The notes: generated from the letters alone by a model not told the origin. DNA of 55,557 nucleotides from Sphingobacterium sp. (GCA_029239355.1 JAQZAZ010000019.1:1-55557); one strand, 5' to 3'. Shown: positions 1 to 10,239, numbered from the stretch's first letter. Numbers and translations: made by a program.

Positions 1-254
1 ATCTAGCCGCAGAGCAACGAAAAACATTGGATCCTGTGGACAGTTATCGGCTAATCCTATTACATTACTATTTAAAAGATTTTGATCAGGCTTCCAAAGG
101 GATGGAAAAACTGCTGAAATCAGATTTAACACCTCCGTACTTAGCCATAGACAAAAATGATTTGCAAGACTTAAATGAAGCCATCTCAAAAAAAGATGCC
201 AGTTTATTTAAAGCAAAAGATATTAAGAAGATAATTCCATTTAAATTAAGTTAA
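1..254 (+). CDS. C-terminal end of an unidentified protein (5' end outside window)
   Basis: The reading frame is open from the first full codon at position 3 through the stop at 252-254, so this is the tail of a gene that starts before the window. The first possible start inside, a TTG at 27, is not needed. About 84 residues are visible. They are hydrophilic and helical-looking, with a conserved-looking segment LILLHYYLKDFDQA, and show no signal peptide or motif I recognise. It ends 11 bases before the TlpA-like gene and on the same strand, so the two are probably cotranscribed. Function unknown. Confidence 0.6.
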   Translation, partial: LAAEQRKTLDPVDSYRLILLHYYLKDFDQASKGMEKLLKSDLTPPYLAIDKNDLQDLNEAISKKDASLFKAKDIKKIIPFKLS

Positions 255-265
255 CTATCTATATC

Positions 266-1609
266 ATGATCAGAAAAACCATTTTATTGCTCATTACCTT
301 AGCGTGCTCAATTGTAGCATTTGCGCAACAGCCGAGCAACATTACAGGAACGACAGATCCGGCAAAAGTAAAACGTGTCGGACTATTTAAAGTATTAAAT
401 GGCCGTTTGAAAGAAATCGCCACATCCATTCCCGATGCATTGGGACGATTTGCATTTCGCTTTACTCCTGAATATGAAGGCTTGTATGCTTTGGGCAGCG
501 GCAATGCACAAAACCAACAGGGACTTTTCCGATTTTACTTCAAAGGAAATGAAGATCTAAATCTAAAACTGAGTCAAAGTGACTATGAATTAACGGGGAA
601 AAACAGTCCAGAGAATGAGATGCTATACGCTTGGGACAAACAGTCGAAAACTTTTCACGATAAAGGCATTACGCCTGGGGGAATGAGCACCTATGTTGAT
701 TTCTTTCCTGAAGTTGAGCAATTCAAAGGTAAACTGGATGCCATCAAAAAGAGTGCAAAAACAGGGAATCCAAATTTTGACAAATTCTTTCCCGAACTAG
801 TTGATTATGATTTTGCTTATTATGCGATCTCTTATCTTTACATGCCGCGTACAGCCCATCCTAGCAAAGAGGAAATGAGCGATTTTTATACACAATTCAA
901 CGCTGATCGATACCTGACAACTGAATTATTAAAATTCCCGTACGGCGACCGCTTTATGAGCAATATGATTTATCGCAAGCTGGATCTGTCAACAAAACCA
1001 ACATTTGATCAACAAGTTGCGGCAATCGGACCAGATGTACTGAAAGGACAATATGTATTGCAGCGACTTGAAGGGGCACGCTCCTATGGCGACTTCCAGG
1101 AAATGAATGAAAAATACAAAAAGTATTTTACGTTACCTGAGCAAATCGAACGGGCAAAAGTTGTAGAAGCACGACTGGTAGAAACCAAAACAGGCGTGCC
1201 GGCTTTTCAATTTGCTTATCCGGATATAAACGGAAACAAAACGAGTCTTGCAGATCTTAAAGGCAAAGTAGTCTTAATAGATATGTGGGCGACCTGGTGT
1301 GGACCTTGCCGGGCAGAAGAACCCCATTGGGAAAAATTAAATGAAGAGTTTAAAGGAAAACCAGTGGCATTTGTAGGTATCTCCGTCGATCAGGACCAAC
1401 CCAAATGGGATAGCTATGTGAAGGAGAAAAAACTAAAAGGCATCCAGCTACATGCCGGTTCGGGAAATGAATTATCCAAGGCTTATAAAGTTGACGGTAT
1501 ACCGCGTTATATCCTAATCGACAAAGCAGGAAATCTTATTTCGGCAGACAGTCCAAGACCAAGCGATCCAAAATTAAAAGCTTTGCTTGAAGAATGGATT
1601 AAAAAATAA
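266..1609 (+). CDS. Secreted TlpA-like thioredoxin-fold thiol-disulfide oxidoreductase
   Basis: The 447-residue protein begins with a Sec signal peptide (about residues 1-21, cleaved near AFAQ). A DUF4369-like or otherwise uncharacterised N-terminal region of about 300 residues follows, then a C-terminal AhpC/TSA-Redoxin thioredoxin domain (about 310-447). The redox motif WATWCGPC puts the active cysteines at 345 and 348, and the cis-proline loop reads GIPRYILID. Proteins of this layout are common in Bacteroidota, where they act in the periplasm on disulfides or cytochrome maturation, and many genomes carry several copies with unknown partners. It follows the truncated upstream gene by 11 bases and is closed by the strong hairpin at 1635-1673. 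The thioredoxin assignment is firm; the substrate is unknown. Confidence 0.9.
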   Translation: MIRKTILLLITLACSIVAFAQQPSNITGTTDPAKVKRVGLFKVLNGRLKEIATSIPDALGRFAFRFTPEYEGLYALGSGNAQNQQGLFRFYFKGNEDLNLKLSQSDYELTGKNSPENEMLYAWDKQSKTFHDKGITPGGMSTYVDFFPEVEQFKGKLDAIKKSAKTGNPNFDKFFPELVDYDFAYYAISYLYMPRTAHPSKEEMSDFYTQFNADRYLTTELLKFPYGDRFMSNMIYRKLDLSTKPTFDQQVAAIGPDVLKGQYVLQRLEGARSYGDFQEMNEKYKKYFTLPEQIERAKVVEARLVETKTGVPAFQFAYPDINGNKTSLADLKGKVVLIDMWATWCGPCRAEEPHWEKLNEEFKGKPVAFVGISVDQDQPKWDSYVKEKKLKGIQLHAGSGNELSKAYKVDGIPRYILIDKAGNLISADSPRPSDPKLKALLEEWIKK

Positions 1610-1634
1610 AAGCCGAATATCAACGAACCTAAAC

Positions 1635-1673
1635 ACAAAAGCCCCCAGTTCAAATAAAACTGGGGGCTTTTGT
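1635..1673. terminator. Bidirectional rho-independent terminator
   Basis: A perfect 16-base inverted repeat (1635-1650 and 1658-1673) has a GCCCCCAGTT core, an A-rich left flank and a T-rich right flank. It sits between the 3' ends of the convergent TlpA-like and phospholipase C genes and can serve both. Confidence 0.9.
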
Positions 1674-1726
1674 TCTACAACAAATATGTTAATCATGTTT
1701 TTCTCAGCAACATATACCGCCTATTT

Positions 1727-4198
1727 TTATCCCAATTGTGGATCAGTCTTCGAATGGCCCCCCGTTTCTACACGACCGGCAAATTGGCGAACAAATTTAC
1801 TTCCCACAATCTGCAAAGTAACGTCATACCAACCACTCACTTTCTGAGAGTCTACAACCCACTTGATGGATTTACCAGCCCCCAGTACGGTAATTTTCTT
1901 CCAAGAACTGTAGGCGTTATCTTTCACCTGTACATGAAGTACTTTGTCTCCTTTATTGCTCGCTTCAAGGATTAGGTTTCCTGTGGGAATTCCTTTCTTC
2001 CCGATCTCATAAGTTGCGACAACAGACAAAGACTCCCCATCACCTTTAAAGCTACGCATAAACCCATTTGGCCCATATACTGTTAGATCATAATAACCAT
2101 CTTTAAAGTCAGCACTGTTCCAGTCAAAACTCAACTCCTCGCCGGCGATAACCGCAAATGGCCAAAAACTTACACCATCTTTATAACTTGGTCCACTATA
2201 CACATTAAAAGGGCTGCTCAGGGATTTAGCTCCGAATAGCTTATTACCCGCGGACATCGTCAGTTTTACCTTGTCCTTATCAATAGATTCACTCGAATAC
2301 AACTCATATGCCAGCGCATTGGAATTTTTTTGACCTTTTTCCTGTCTTGCCAATTGTGCAGCTTTTCCAGTAGCCTGCAAAGCTTGCATCTCATCGGCAG
2401 TCCATACATGGAAATTATTCGGTAACGGTTTCGATTTGGCTTGATCAATTGTATAGATCTGTTGATTGCGATCCAAGAATGGCAGTTCTACAGCAGTCCC
2501 GCCTTCTGCCTTACGAAATACCGAAGTCAGATCTCCGGTTATAGCACGCCGCCAAGAACTGATATTCTGTTCTTTCACATCCTTACCAAGCTTCTTATCG
2601 AAGAAATGCTCCATAAATTGAATGGTCGAAGTGATATCGCAGACCTCCGAATTAACCCAGCCGCCTTTGCTCCAAGGAGACGCAATGATCAAAGGTACCC
2701 GATAGCCCAAACCAACCGGTCCCTCCGTGGCATGCTCCTTCTTCTCGCCACTGGCAAGTTCCTGCTCCAAACTCACATATTCATCACTATAATCCAACCC
2801 GGCGGAAGTTTTTCCCGATCGGACATCTGCCGGATTAGGAGCTACAAACGGCGGAATATGATCAAAGTAACCATCATTTTCGTCGTAGTTCAGTATAAAA
2901 ACAGTCTTCTTCCAAATCTCAGGATTTTCGGTCAGTATATTCAAGATTTCGGACACATACCAAGCCCCATACATCGGTGCACTAGGGTGATCAGAAAAAC
3001 ATTGTGGTGCAACCAGCCAAGATACCGTAGGTAAACCCCCAGACTTTACATCTTTCCGAAACTGATGTAATACATCCCCTTTTGGAACAGTAATCTCTTC
3101 GCCTTCATGTAGGACAGAAGCTGTCTCACGATAGAACGCATCGTCTTCATTGGTCTGAAAAGCACGTTCATGCAATGCTTTTTGCTCTTTGGGAAGTTGT
3201 TGGAATGCCTGTTCGGTGAGTCGTTCCAGTTGTTTCTTATAACTGCTCAGCTGCTCTTTTTTTTGCTTAAGCTTATTTTGGGTTTTCTGTACACTTTCGG
3301 CTCCATTATTCGCTAATGCTTTTTCAAGCTCTTGGATCTCAGCAGGCAGTTCAACGACACGCTTACGCATAAATTCCAGGTGGCTTTTTTTGAATTCAAT
3401 ATGGTATTGAGAAAACCACTCTAAGTTATTGTCTGTAAAATTACCTAACCATTCTTCTCCATTAAGACCGCTCTCCATGCTGACTTCATTCTGATATACC
3501 TTCCAAGGGATACCCGCAGCTTCCAGACGTTCAGGAAAAGTTTTCCAATGCGCCCAACGGTTGAAATAAATATCCGAATTACGAATCAATGGTTTGGCGC
3601 CTTTTTCAGGCACACAAGTTCCCGTCCAAAAAAAATGCCGATTGGTTGTCGTACCTGTAATGGACGAACAAAAATGCTGGTCACAGATGGTAAACGCATC
3701 TGCTAATGCATAGTAGAAGGGTATGTCTTCACGGGTATAATAGCCCATGGTCAAGGGGATCTCACTCAACACCTTTCCACTGGGACGCTTTGCTTCGATC
3801 CAATTGTCATGTTTACCATTGTTCCGGGCTGCCATTTGATTTTCCCATGAATGTGGAAGATTTCCTGTCCAGGCTGCATTGGAATTCTTGATATCCAATC
3901 GAAAGGGTGAGTAGGTCTTTCCTGAAGCTGAAGCCTGCAACCATACCGGATTTCCACTAGGTAACTCGATAGCTCTTGGATCATTAAATCCTCGAACCCC
4001 TCTCAGTGTACCAAAACTATGGTCAAAGGAGCGATTCTCCTGCATTAACAAAACAATATGCTCAGCATCTAAAAAAGAACTCCCCGCAACTGGTTCAATC
4101 GCTAACGCACGCTGTATCGCATCCGGTACAGCACTCTGTAAACCAAAAACCCCAGCCAACAAGGAGGCCTTCTTGATAAAGTCTCTTCTACTATCCAT
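1727..4198 (-). CDS. Phosphocholine-specific phospholipase C (non-haemolytic PlcN type), Tat-exported
   Basis: The 823-residue protein matches the bacterial phospholipase C / acid phosphatase AcpA superfamily in length and layout. It opens with a twin-arginine signal (SRRDFIKKASLLAG). The phosphoesterase domain follows with EHIVLLMQENRSFDHSFGTL near residue 50 and SSITGTTTNRHFFWTGTC near residue 180. Two consecutive C-terminal beta domains of the PLC C-terminal type (PF05506) occupy about 615-715 and 720-815. A lysine/glutamate-rich, probably coiled-coil insertion occupies about 280-345. Family members cleave phosphatidylcholine or sphingomyelin to diacylglycerol or ceramide plus phosphocholine, outside the cytoplasm. 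It lies downstream of a SusC/SusD operon but is separated from it by a terminator, so it is probably transcribed separately. Head-group preference cannot be read from the sequence. Confidence 0.88.
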   Translation of the reverse strand: MDSRRDFIKKASLLAGVFGLQSAVPDAIQRALAIEPVAGSSFLDAEHIVLLMQENRSFDHSFGTLRGVRGFNDPRAIELPSGNPVWLQASASGKTYSPFRLDIKNSNAAWTGNLPHSWENQMAARNNGKHDNWIEAKRPSGKVLSEIPLTMGYYTREDIPFYYALADAFTICDQHFCSSITGTTTNRHFFWTGTCVPEKGAKPLIRNSDIYFNRWAHWKTFPERLEAAGIPWKVYQNEVSMESGLNGEEWLGNFTDNNLEWFSQYHIEFKKSHLEFMRKRVVELPAEIQELEKALANNGAESVQKTQNKLKQKKEQLSSYKKQLERLTEQAFQQLPKEQKALHERAFQTNEDDAFYRETASVLHEGEEITVPKGDVLHQFRKDVKSGGLPTVSWLVAPQCFSDHPSAPMYGAWYVSEILNILTENPEIWKKTVFILNYDENDGYFDHIPPFVAPNPADVRSGKTSAGLDYSDEYVSLEQELASGEKKEHATEGPVGLGYRVPLIIASPWSKGGWVNSEVCDITSTIQFMEHFFDKKLGKDVKEQNISSWRRAITGDLTSVFRKAEGGTAVELPFLDRNQQIYTIDQAKSKPLPNNFHVWTADEMQALQATGKAAQLARQEKGQKNSNALAYELYSSESIDKDKVKLTMSAGNKLFGAKSLSSPFNVYSGPSYKDGVSFWPFAVIAGEELSFDWNSADFKDGYYDLTVYGPNGFMRSFKGDGESLSVVATYEIGKKGIPTGNLILEASNKGDKVLHVQVKDNAYSSWKKITVLGAGKSIKWVVDSQKVSGWYDVTLQIVGSKFVRQFAGRVETGGHSKTDPQLG

Positions 4199-4238
4199 AA
4201 AAATATGTATTATATCTCTTATAAATTCAATGGTCTAT

Positions 4239-4260
4239 CAGCGAATATATTCATTCGCTG
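4239..4260. repeat. Short hairpin in the phospholipase C leader region
   Basis: CAGCGAAT (4239-4246) and ATTCGCTG (4253-4260) form an 8-bp inverted repeat with a 6-base loop, 41 bases upstream of the phospholipase C start. It could be an mRNA leader hairpin or an operator. No TAnnTTTG element was found nearby. Confidence 0.35.
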
Positions 4261-4289
4261 GCGCTTTTCGTGTAACGTTTTTAACAAAA

Positions 4290-4323
4290 ATCCCTGCACA
4301 CGATTGATCTCATGCGCAGGGAT
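4290..4323 (-). terminator. Terminator of the sigma-FecR-SusC-SusD operon
   Basis: On the minus strand an 11-bp stem (ATCCCTGCGCA pairing with TGTGCAGGGAT, one G-U pair) is followed directly by a run of T. It lies 38 bases after the SusD stop codon and separates this operon from the phospholipase C gene. Confidence 0.8.
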
Positions 4324-4360
4324 AGTTTTACGTTAATAATTCAACAGATCAAAGTATTAC

Positions 4361-5890
4361 CTATTTTAAGATCCACATCAATTGATTGATTTCATCGTTA
4401 CCATCATACTGACGTTTCATCGCCTCGTCCAGATTTGACGCATTGTAGTTATACTCCAGAGCCGGGTAACGCCAGCGTACAGGTATCTTTTGTGGCGCTA
4501 CGGAATTCAAACTCGATGCCGGATTAATTTTCCATTTCGGATAACCTGTTCGTCTATAATCATAATATGGCGTCATCATTCCCTGCAAATAACTTGCTAA
4601 ATATTTCTGTGTTATGATCGCCTCTAGTTGCCCTTCAGGAGAAACAGGAAATTGGTTTCCATAAGTTGTCACTGCTAGATTAATATAGCCCTCATCTAAA
4701 GGCATATTATGTGTAAATTGAGCTGTATTAGGCGTATTATCCGCAATAAATTTCATTGAAGCAGCGATGCCTTTCTTATACCAATTGACAGGGGATTCCT
4801 CAACCCAGCCTCGTGCAGCAGCTTCTGCGATAACAAAGCATAAATGGGCATAACTATACTGTTGTGTGGGTTCGCCACTCACCAACTCAGTATAACGGTC
4901 ATTTAATTTGGAATAATCATTTTTCTTTTTCAGTTCAGCAATCTCACTGAAAGAGAGGGAGGGGTCTGTCCCCACATACGCATTAAAATCGTTAGACTGT
5001 TTCCCATTAGCAATTTGCAACGAAGAAGGATTTGCATAGTAAAACAACCTTCTATCCTGATATTGTTTTAACCGGTCGATGATCTCCGTCGACACAATAG
5101 GATAGATTACAAAACTATTACTCACCTTATAGAATGGATATGTCTGATCAGCCTTGTCTTCGTGCGTTACTTGAAAATTATCCGCATTCCCCTCGAAAAT
5201 CGGCTTATTTGCTAAGATGGATTTAAAACGTTCTTTTATATTCAGCTCCCCATCAGCTTCCTTTTTGCTTAATTGAATCAATACATTCAAAGCAAAACTG
5301 TTCACTAATTTACGCCATTTTATAATATCACCGGAGAAAATTGGATCTCCGTCAAACTTTACACCTTCAGCAAATAATTTATCAGCTAGCTCCAATTCAT
5401 TTAGGATCCCAAGAAATACCTCTTTCTGCGTATCGTATTTGGGGAAATATATCTTTTCCGTTTCCCCTTTTAAGGCATCTTTGTAGGGAATATCTCCAAC
5501 ACTCATCGTTGCGTCATAGAATTTCATGGCACGTGCAAAGTACATCAAGCCATTATAGGAGTTTGCTAATGCATCACTTGTTGCAAATTTCGCCATAAAA
5601 TGCGCGTCATTAATTGCCATCATCGAGATGTCCCGCTCACCTAGACTATTATATTGATAACTTTCCGTCAACTCAGTCCATGCAATCTCCTTAGTAAGCA
5701 TGTATGGCTGCATAAAGCCTTTGGTATTTGACTGACGCGCCAAATTTAAAACGATTCGTGTCGCCAACATGGATGGCCGTACCGTTGAAGGCGTTTCAGG
5801 ATTTGTATTTATTTCATCAAATTTAGAACAGCCTGTTGAAAGCAATACCCCTCCCAGCGCTAGATATGTCCATATTTTTTTCATTTTCAC
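4361..5890 (-). CDS. SusD/RagB-family outer-membrane lipoprotein (SusD-like_2 type)
   Basis: The 509-residue protein has an SPII signal ending LLSTGC (lipid Cys at 21). It continues with the usual SusD opening (KFDEINTNPETPSTVRPSMLATRI) seen in the SusD_like_2 branch. Such proteins sit on the cell surface over a SusC channel and capture the nutrient before TonB-driven import. The start lies 14 bases after the partner SusC stop. The C-terminus has the typical RWRYPALEYNYN stretch. No enzyme is linked in the operon, so the substrate (oligosaccharide, peptide or other) cannot be stated. The order sigma-FecR-SusC-SusD implies induction by its own substrate. Confidence 0.9.
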   Translation of the reverse strand: MKMKKIWTYLALGGVLLSTGCSKFDEINTNPETPSTVRPSMLATRIVLNLARQSNTKGFMQPYMLTKEIAWTELTESYQYNSLGERDISMMAINDAHFMAKFATSDALANSYNGLMYFARAMKFYDATMSVGDIPYKDALKGETEKIYFPKYDTQKEVFLGILNELELADKLFAEGVKFDGDPIFSGDIIKWRKLVNSFALNVLIQLSKKEADGELNIKERFKSILANKPIFEGNADNFQVTHEDKADQTYPFYKVSNSFVIYPIVSTEIIDRLKQYQDRRLFYYANPSSLQIANGKQSNDFNAYVGTDPSLSFSEIAELKKKNDYSKLNDRYTELVSGEPTQQYSYAHLCFVIAEAAARGWVEESPVNWYKKGIAASMKFIADNTPNTAQFTHNMPLDEGYINLAVTTYGNQFPVSPEGQLEAIITQKYLASYLQGMMTPYYDYRRTGYPKWKINPASSLNSVAPQKIPVRWRYPALEYNYNASNLDEAMKRQYDGNDEINQLMWILK

Positions 5891-5904
5891 AAGTGTTTAA
5901 AAGG

Positions 5905-8900
5905 TTAAAAGGTAAGGTTTACGTTAAATCCGATATATCGCATCGATGGCGAATTCAAGTCTTCCGATCCGGTATCGGGATCCGAGAAACGGAATTCTTT
6001 TGTCCACAGCAGCAGATTCTGCCCAGTTAAACCAACACTCGCCTTTTTTGCCTTCAATTTAGAAGCAAATTTATCCGATACACGATAGCTTAAAGAAAGC
6101 TCCCGCAACTTAATGAATGTTTCATCCCAGTAGTTCCAACGACCAGAATAAGCCCTTTTATAATATCCTTCATACGACACAACCTGATCATTTTTTTCAA
6201 ACACACGCGTATCTTCAGTGATCTGACCATATTTATCATATTTCACGGTTCCCGAAACAATCTTTACACCCGGAGCGATAAACGTCTTATTACCATTAAC
6301 AACTTCCTCATAACGGAATTTGGTCTCAGAATCCGGATGCGAGCCGGTCTGCCATAAACGGGCATTCATTGTTGAATAAGACATTCCTTTTATGCGGCCG
6401 TCGAGACTGAAACCAAAAGTAAAATCCTTATAACGGAATTGATTGGAAAATCCCCAAAACCATTTTGGAGCGGTATAACCGACCAGCTGATTCGCATATT
6501 GCGCGGAGATTGGCATACCCGAACTATTCAAAACTAACTGCCCATCAGGTGCGCGCTCCCAATCTTTATATTCAATATATTCAGCACGAAGTCCCTGTTT
6601 TACATATAAAGCATCTTTCGAATATTCTGGGTCTAATTTGTGAAAATAACGTAAGTTCTGAGAAAGATTTATGGTAGCATCCCATTGAAAGTTCACTCTT
6701 TTGATCGCGGTTGTTCCCAAGGTGATTTCATGTCCCTTGGTCATTTCCTCTTCTTTTGTATTAATCAGGCGCTCTTCAAAACCTGTTGTTTTTGAGATTT
6801 TTGCTTTAACAATCTGATTATGCAACAATCGATAATAACGCGTATAATTACCGTAAATCCTATTTTTCAAAATAGCAAAATCAAACCCAAATTCTGTTAA
6901 ATCACGTTGAGTCGGAGAAATTGAATAATCCTTGATAATATTGGGGTAAGATGCCGTGGGCATCCCATTCCAGACATTGCCTTTCACTGTAAAAGCCGAA
7001 TGAACTTCATAAGGGTCCAATACAGATTTAGTTACCGCCCAAGACGCCCGCACTTTAAACATATCTAGCCACGTTGGCTTTGAAGCCAGCAAATCTGTTA
7101 CAACTGCGCTTGCAGATAATGAGGGATAAAAATAAGAGCGATTTTCTTTTGTTAATGTTGAAACCCAATCATTCCGTCCTGTTGCTTCCAGAAAAAGCGC
7201 GTTTCGCCACGATAGTGACAACCGTCCATAAAAACCATTACGCATTTGGCGTGGACGGATTTCTACCGAACTTACTGGACCAATCGAATTCCGCAAAGAA
7301 TAAAATCCAGGAATGGACAGTCCATTCATTGTACCTGCAACCAGTGTCTGATCCGAGCTATAGAAAATAGATCCCCCCAACAAGCCGTCTAAACCCAAAT
7401 CGCCAAAATTCTTTTTACCAGTTAAGATTGCGTCATTCGTTGTGCTAAAGCCATTATCTTCAGCTTTTACATATTTCCCCTTGCTATCAAATCCTCCAAA
7501 AACAGACAGATCATTCCTAAAATCACTAAAACCTCCACGCGTTCCATAAATACCAATTGGATTGCGTTGTGTCCTGCTTTTACCATAATAATCATAACCC
7601 GAACGCAGCATAAATTTTGCCCAGTCATTTATCTTGTAATTCAAGGTCACCGCAGCGTTCAACTTATTGTTCAATTCTGGTGTGATTTTCTCATTAGCAA
7701 TCAAATATGGATTATCATACCAACCTTTATACATCCAATTTTGCGACTGATCTTTAACAAGCCAATAATCCTTGTAATCTCTCAGGTCGTATTCCGGACC
7801 AGTCCACACAAGAATATTGTAGATATAGCCCTGATCATTATAACCTGACCCAAAATTGGTTGAGGAAGAACTGCGATTATAACCCAATCTAGCTTCCAAA
7901 TCTAATTTATCATTTATTTTAGTAGTCCCGGTCACCGAAATATTTGTCAGATTCAGCTTCTGATTCGGATACTGTCCCTTGTTGTAAATATGATTAATTG
8001 ACGTCCGTATACTACCATGTTCTCCTTGATTCGTAAAACTTACCGTGTTATTAGAAATAAAACCCGGCTCTAGGAAATTTTTAAAATTATTTTTCCCACG
8101 GGAAGTCAATTCTTGTACTTCATAGGCTTTTGTAATCGGATTCCACTGCTCAGCAGTGCGACCTATATCCAGTTTATCTCCCCATACATAATCATCGTTA
8201 TTGAACTTCCCCGATTCGCCAGAGGAATAACTATGTTGAACTTCGGGAAGTGCAAGGTAGCCCGAAAAGAACATATTATTGGTATTAACAGTTATTTCGG
8301 TTCCTTTATCAGCTAGCCCTTTCTTTGTGGTAATCATAATTGCTCCACCTTCTCCTTTACTACCATAAAGTGCCGTGGCAGTCGCTCCTTTCAGGATATT
8401 CATGTCCTGTATGTTATCCACAGGAACATCTCTCAAGTCCATATTTTCATAAGCCACACCATCGATAACAAGAATTGGAGTCAACCCACGAACCTGAATC
8501 TCAGGCATTTTGTTAAATTCTGTGCTATTTAATACCCGCACACCCGAGACACGCCCGGTTAAGGTAGTTCCGACATCCACACCTTTTACACGCGCTAGCT
8601 CCTCGCCTTTTACACTCTGGGTCGCGTATCCTAAGGCTCTCTGCTCACGCTTGATCCCCAGAGCTGTTACCACAACTTCTTCCAGTGCTTCCGATGACTT
8701 CACCAATTTTATTGTAGCCGATTGCGAAACTGGAATATCAACTGTTTCATATCCCAGATAGGAAATTTGGAGCATACCACTTTCTGCTACATCCGATAAC
8801 TTGAATAGGCCATTTTGGTCAGTTGTCGAAGCTACGCTCCCCCCCTTCACCCGCACAGTAGCACCTGCAATAGGTAAACCTGTCTCCTGATCTACAACTT

Positions 8901-9267
8901 TGCCACGCACTTCCTTTTGGGCACTTGTTGATACAACAATACCCTTTCCACCAGTGCTATTCCTCTTCGAAACAACGTAGAGTTTATCATCAATTTTCTT
9001 AACCTCAAGATCTCCGTTGGAAATAGTCTGTATAAACTGGACAATCTGATCTTTTTTGAGACGGTTAACATCAACTTCTGCATTGATTTTCTGCTGGGAG
9101 ATTGATGCATCATAACCAAATTTGACGTTGAATTTCTGTTCCATTCGTGCAAGGATCTTTCCTATACCCTCACTTGTAGAAAACTGAGAGGCCATACTTT
9201 GGAGAGCTAAAGATTGAAATAGCAATGCTCCGCCCATAAGTTTTAGATAGTAATTGGTTCTTTTCAT
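5905..9267 (-). CDS. SusC/RagA-type TonB-dependent transducer with STN signalling domain
   Basis: This is a 1120-residue outer-membrane TonB-dependent protein. After the signal peptide (about 1-26) there is an STN domain (about 35-105; ILARMEQKFNVKFGYDASI). A carboxypeptidase regulatory-like beta domain follows (about 122-200; GKVVDQETGLPIAGATVRVKG), then a plug (about 210-330; LEEVVVTALGIKREQRALGYA, with PILVIDGVAYEN and the GSKGEGGAIMITTKKG motif) and the beta barrel to the terminal aromatic residue. STN-bearing SusC proteins pass a substrate signal through the plasma-membrane FecR protein to an ECF sigma factor. Both partners are encoded just upstream, FecR only 3 bases away, so this is a self-contained signalling-uptake unit. 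Confidence 0.95.
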   Translation of the reverse strand: MKRTNYYLKLMGGALLFQSLALQSMASQFSTSEGIGKILARMEQKFNVKFGYDASISQQKINAEVDVNRLKKDQIVQFIQTISNGDLEVKKIDDKLYVVSKRNSTGGKGIVVSTSAQKEVRGKVVDQETGLPIAGATVRVKGGSVASTTDQNGLFKLSDVAESGMLQISYLGYETVDIPVSQSATIKLVKSSEALEEVVVTALGIKREQRALGYATQSVKGEELARVKGVDVGTTLTGRVSGVRVLNSTEFNKMPEIQVRGLTPILVIDGVAYENMDLRDVPVDNIQDMNILKGATATALYGSKGEGGAIMITTKKGLADKGTEITVNTNNMFFSGYLALPEVQHSYSSGESGKFNNDDYVWGDKLDIGRTAEQWNPITKAYEVQELTSRGKNNFKNFLEPGFISNNTVSFTNQGEHGSIRTSINHIYNKGQYPNQKLNLTNISVTGTTKINDKLDLEARLGYNRSSSSTNFGSGYNDQGYIYNILVWTGPEYDLRDYKDYWLVKDQSQNWMYKGWYDNPYLIANEKITPELNNKLNAAVTLNYKINDWAKFMLRSGYDYYGKSRTQRNPIGIYGTRGGFSDFRNDLSVFGGFDSKGKYVKAEDNGFSTTNDAILTGKKNFGDLGLDGLLGGSIFYSSDQTLVAGTMNGLSIPGFYSLRNSIGPVSSVEIRPRQMRNGFYGRLSLSWRNALFLEATGRNDWVSTLTKENRSYFYPSLSASAVVTDLLASKPTWLDMFKVRASWAVTKSVLDPYEVHSAFTVKGNVWNGMPTASYPNIIKDYSISPTQRDLTEFGFDFAILKNRIYGNYTRYYRLLHNQIVKAKISKTTGFEERLINTKEEEMTKGHEITLGTTAIKRVNFQWDATINLSQNLRYFHKLDPEYSKDALYVKQGLRAEYIEYKDWERAPDGQLVLNSSGMPISAQYANQLVGYTAPKWFWGFSNQFRYKDFTFGFSLDGRIKGMSYSTMNARLWQTGSHPDSETKFRYEEVVNGNKTFIAPGVKIVSGTVKYDKYGQITEDTRVFEKNDQVVSYEGYYKRAYSGRWNYWDETFIKLRELSLSYRVSDKFASKLKAKKASVGLTGQNLLLWTKEFRFSDPDTGSEDLNSPSMRYIGFNVNLTF

Positions 9268-9270
9268 AAA

Positions 9271-10239
9271 TTACTTTTTATGGATAATTGTTTGATTAAA
9301 GGCTGTATTAAGAATTTTTAATGACTTTTCAAGATCGCTCGCCGGAAGATAGCCCGTAAAGCTTTCTGTTTGGAAAGAATCGATCAATTCCAGTTTGTAA
9401 TCTGGATAAAGGTTATTCAGATCATTAACAATCTGTGAAAGTGGCACTTGATTGAATGATAAAAAGTCACTTTTCCAATTAGAAGCTATCACCGTATCGA
9501 CAACGGTTACATTAAATTGCTTATGGCGTAAATCATAGTTTACCTGTTGCCCGGGATGAATAATAGCATGTTGCTCCCTATGTTTAACCTGAACTTTCCC
9601 ATGATTTAAAACCAAACGTGATTGCTGTGGAGAACAGGTCAGATTAAACGCGGTTCCCAAAACACGCACATCAAAATCACCCGAATTGACAACCACAAAA
9701 GCTTTATATGGATTTTTGGCGACCTCGAAAAAAGCTTCCCCCGACAATTTTACACGACGTATACTATCTGTTTCAAAATTAGATAGTACGGAGACCTTGG
9801 CTCCCTGCCGCAAAGAAATTTGTGTACCGTCCTTTAAAATAACACGTTTGACAAATTTTGTTGGGTTGTAATATTGAATCGAAGTAAACTTCACCTCGTT
9901 CTGTATTGGTTTAAATACAAGAGAAAAAAGAAAGGCAAAACCTACAAATAATACCGTCGCAGCGATCGCAATTACCCCCTTTGATCGTTTCCAAATAGGT
10001 TGAATTGTAGGATTTAATTCAGTACCAGTGATGGCATAAAAGATATGATCCGACGCAGTTTCATCTAGATCGCAGATGCTGTCATCCATGCCAATTACCT
10101 CCTCCAAAGCAGGTAAATCTTCCTCATCACAAGAAGTTAGTAAATCTAAAAATATGGTGTTTTCCTGCGGAGTAAGTTCCCCATGTAGGTATTTTTTGTA
10201 TAATGCAGCTAATTTGGGATCTTTCATCTTTTCCGTCAT
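9271..10239 (-). CDS. FecR-family anti-sigma factor
   Basis: The 322-residue protein has a cytoplasmic N-terminal part (about 1-85) that would bind the sigma factor and one membrane span (about 88-110, VIAIAATVLFVGFAFLFSLVF). The periplasmic FecR domain follows (about 120-225, with VKRVILKDGTQISLRQGAKVSV and GEAFFEVAKNPYKAFVV), then a DUF4974-type C-terminal domain (about 250-322) that contacts the STN domain of the SusC partner. It lies 44 bases after the sigma gene and 3 bases before the STN-SusC gene. By family precedent it holds the sigma factor inactive until the transporter is occupied. Confidence 0.95.
   Translation of the reverse strand: MTEKMKDPKLAALYKKYLHGELTPQENTIFLDLLTSCDEEDLPALEEVIGMDDSICDLDETASDHIFYAITGTELNPTIQPIWKRSKGVIAIAATVLFVGFAFLFSLVFKPIQNEVKFTSIQYYNPTKFVKRVILKDGTQISLRQGAKVSVLSNFETDSIRRVKLSGEAFFEVAKNPYKAFVVVNSGDFDVRVLGTAFNLTCSPQQSRLVLNHGKVQVKHREQHAIIHPGQQVNYDLRHKQFNVTVVDTVIASNWKSDFLSFNQVPLSQIVNDLNNLYPDYKLELIDSFQTESFTGYLPASDLEKSLKILNTAFNQTIIHKK

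Noticed and set aside
1670..1975. Plus-strand frames opposite the phospholipase C gene (1587-1847 and 1670-1975)
   Set aside because: They lie antisense to the conserved PLC C-terminal domain or run through the terminator, without motifs of their own.
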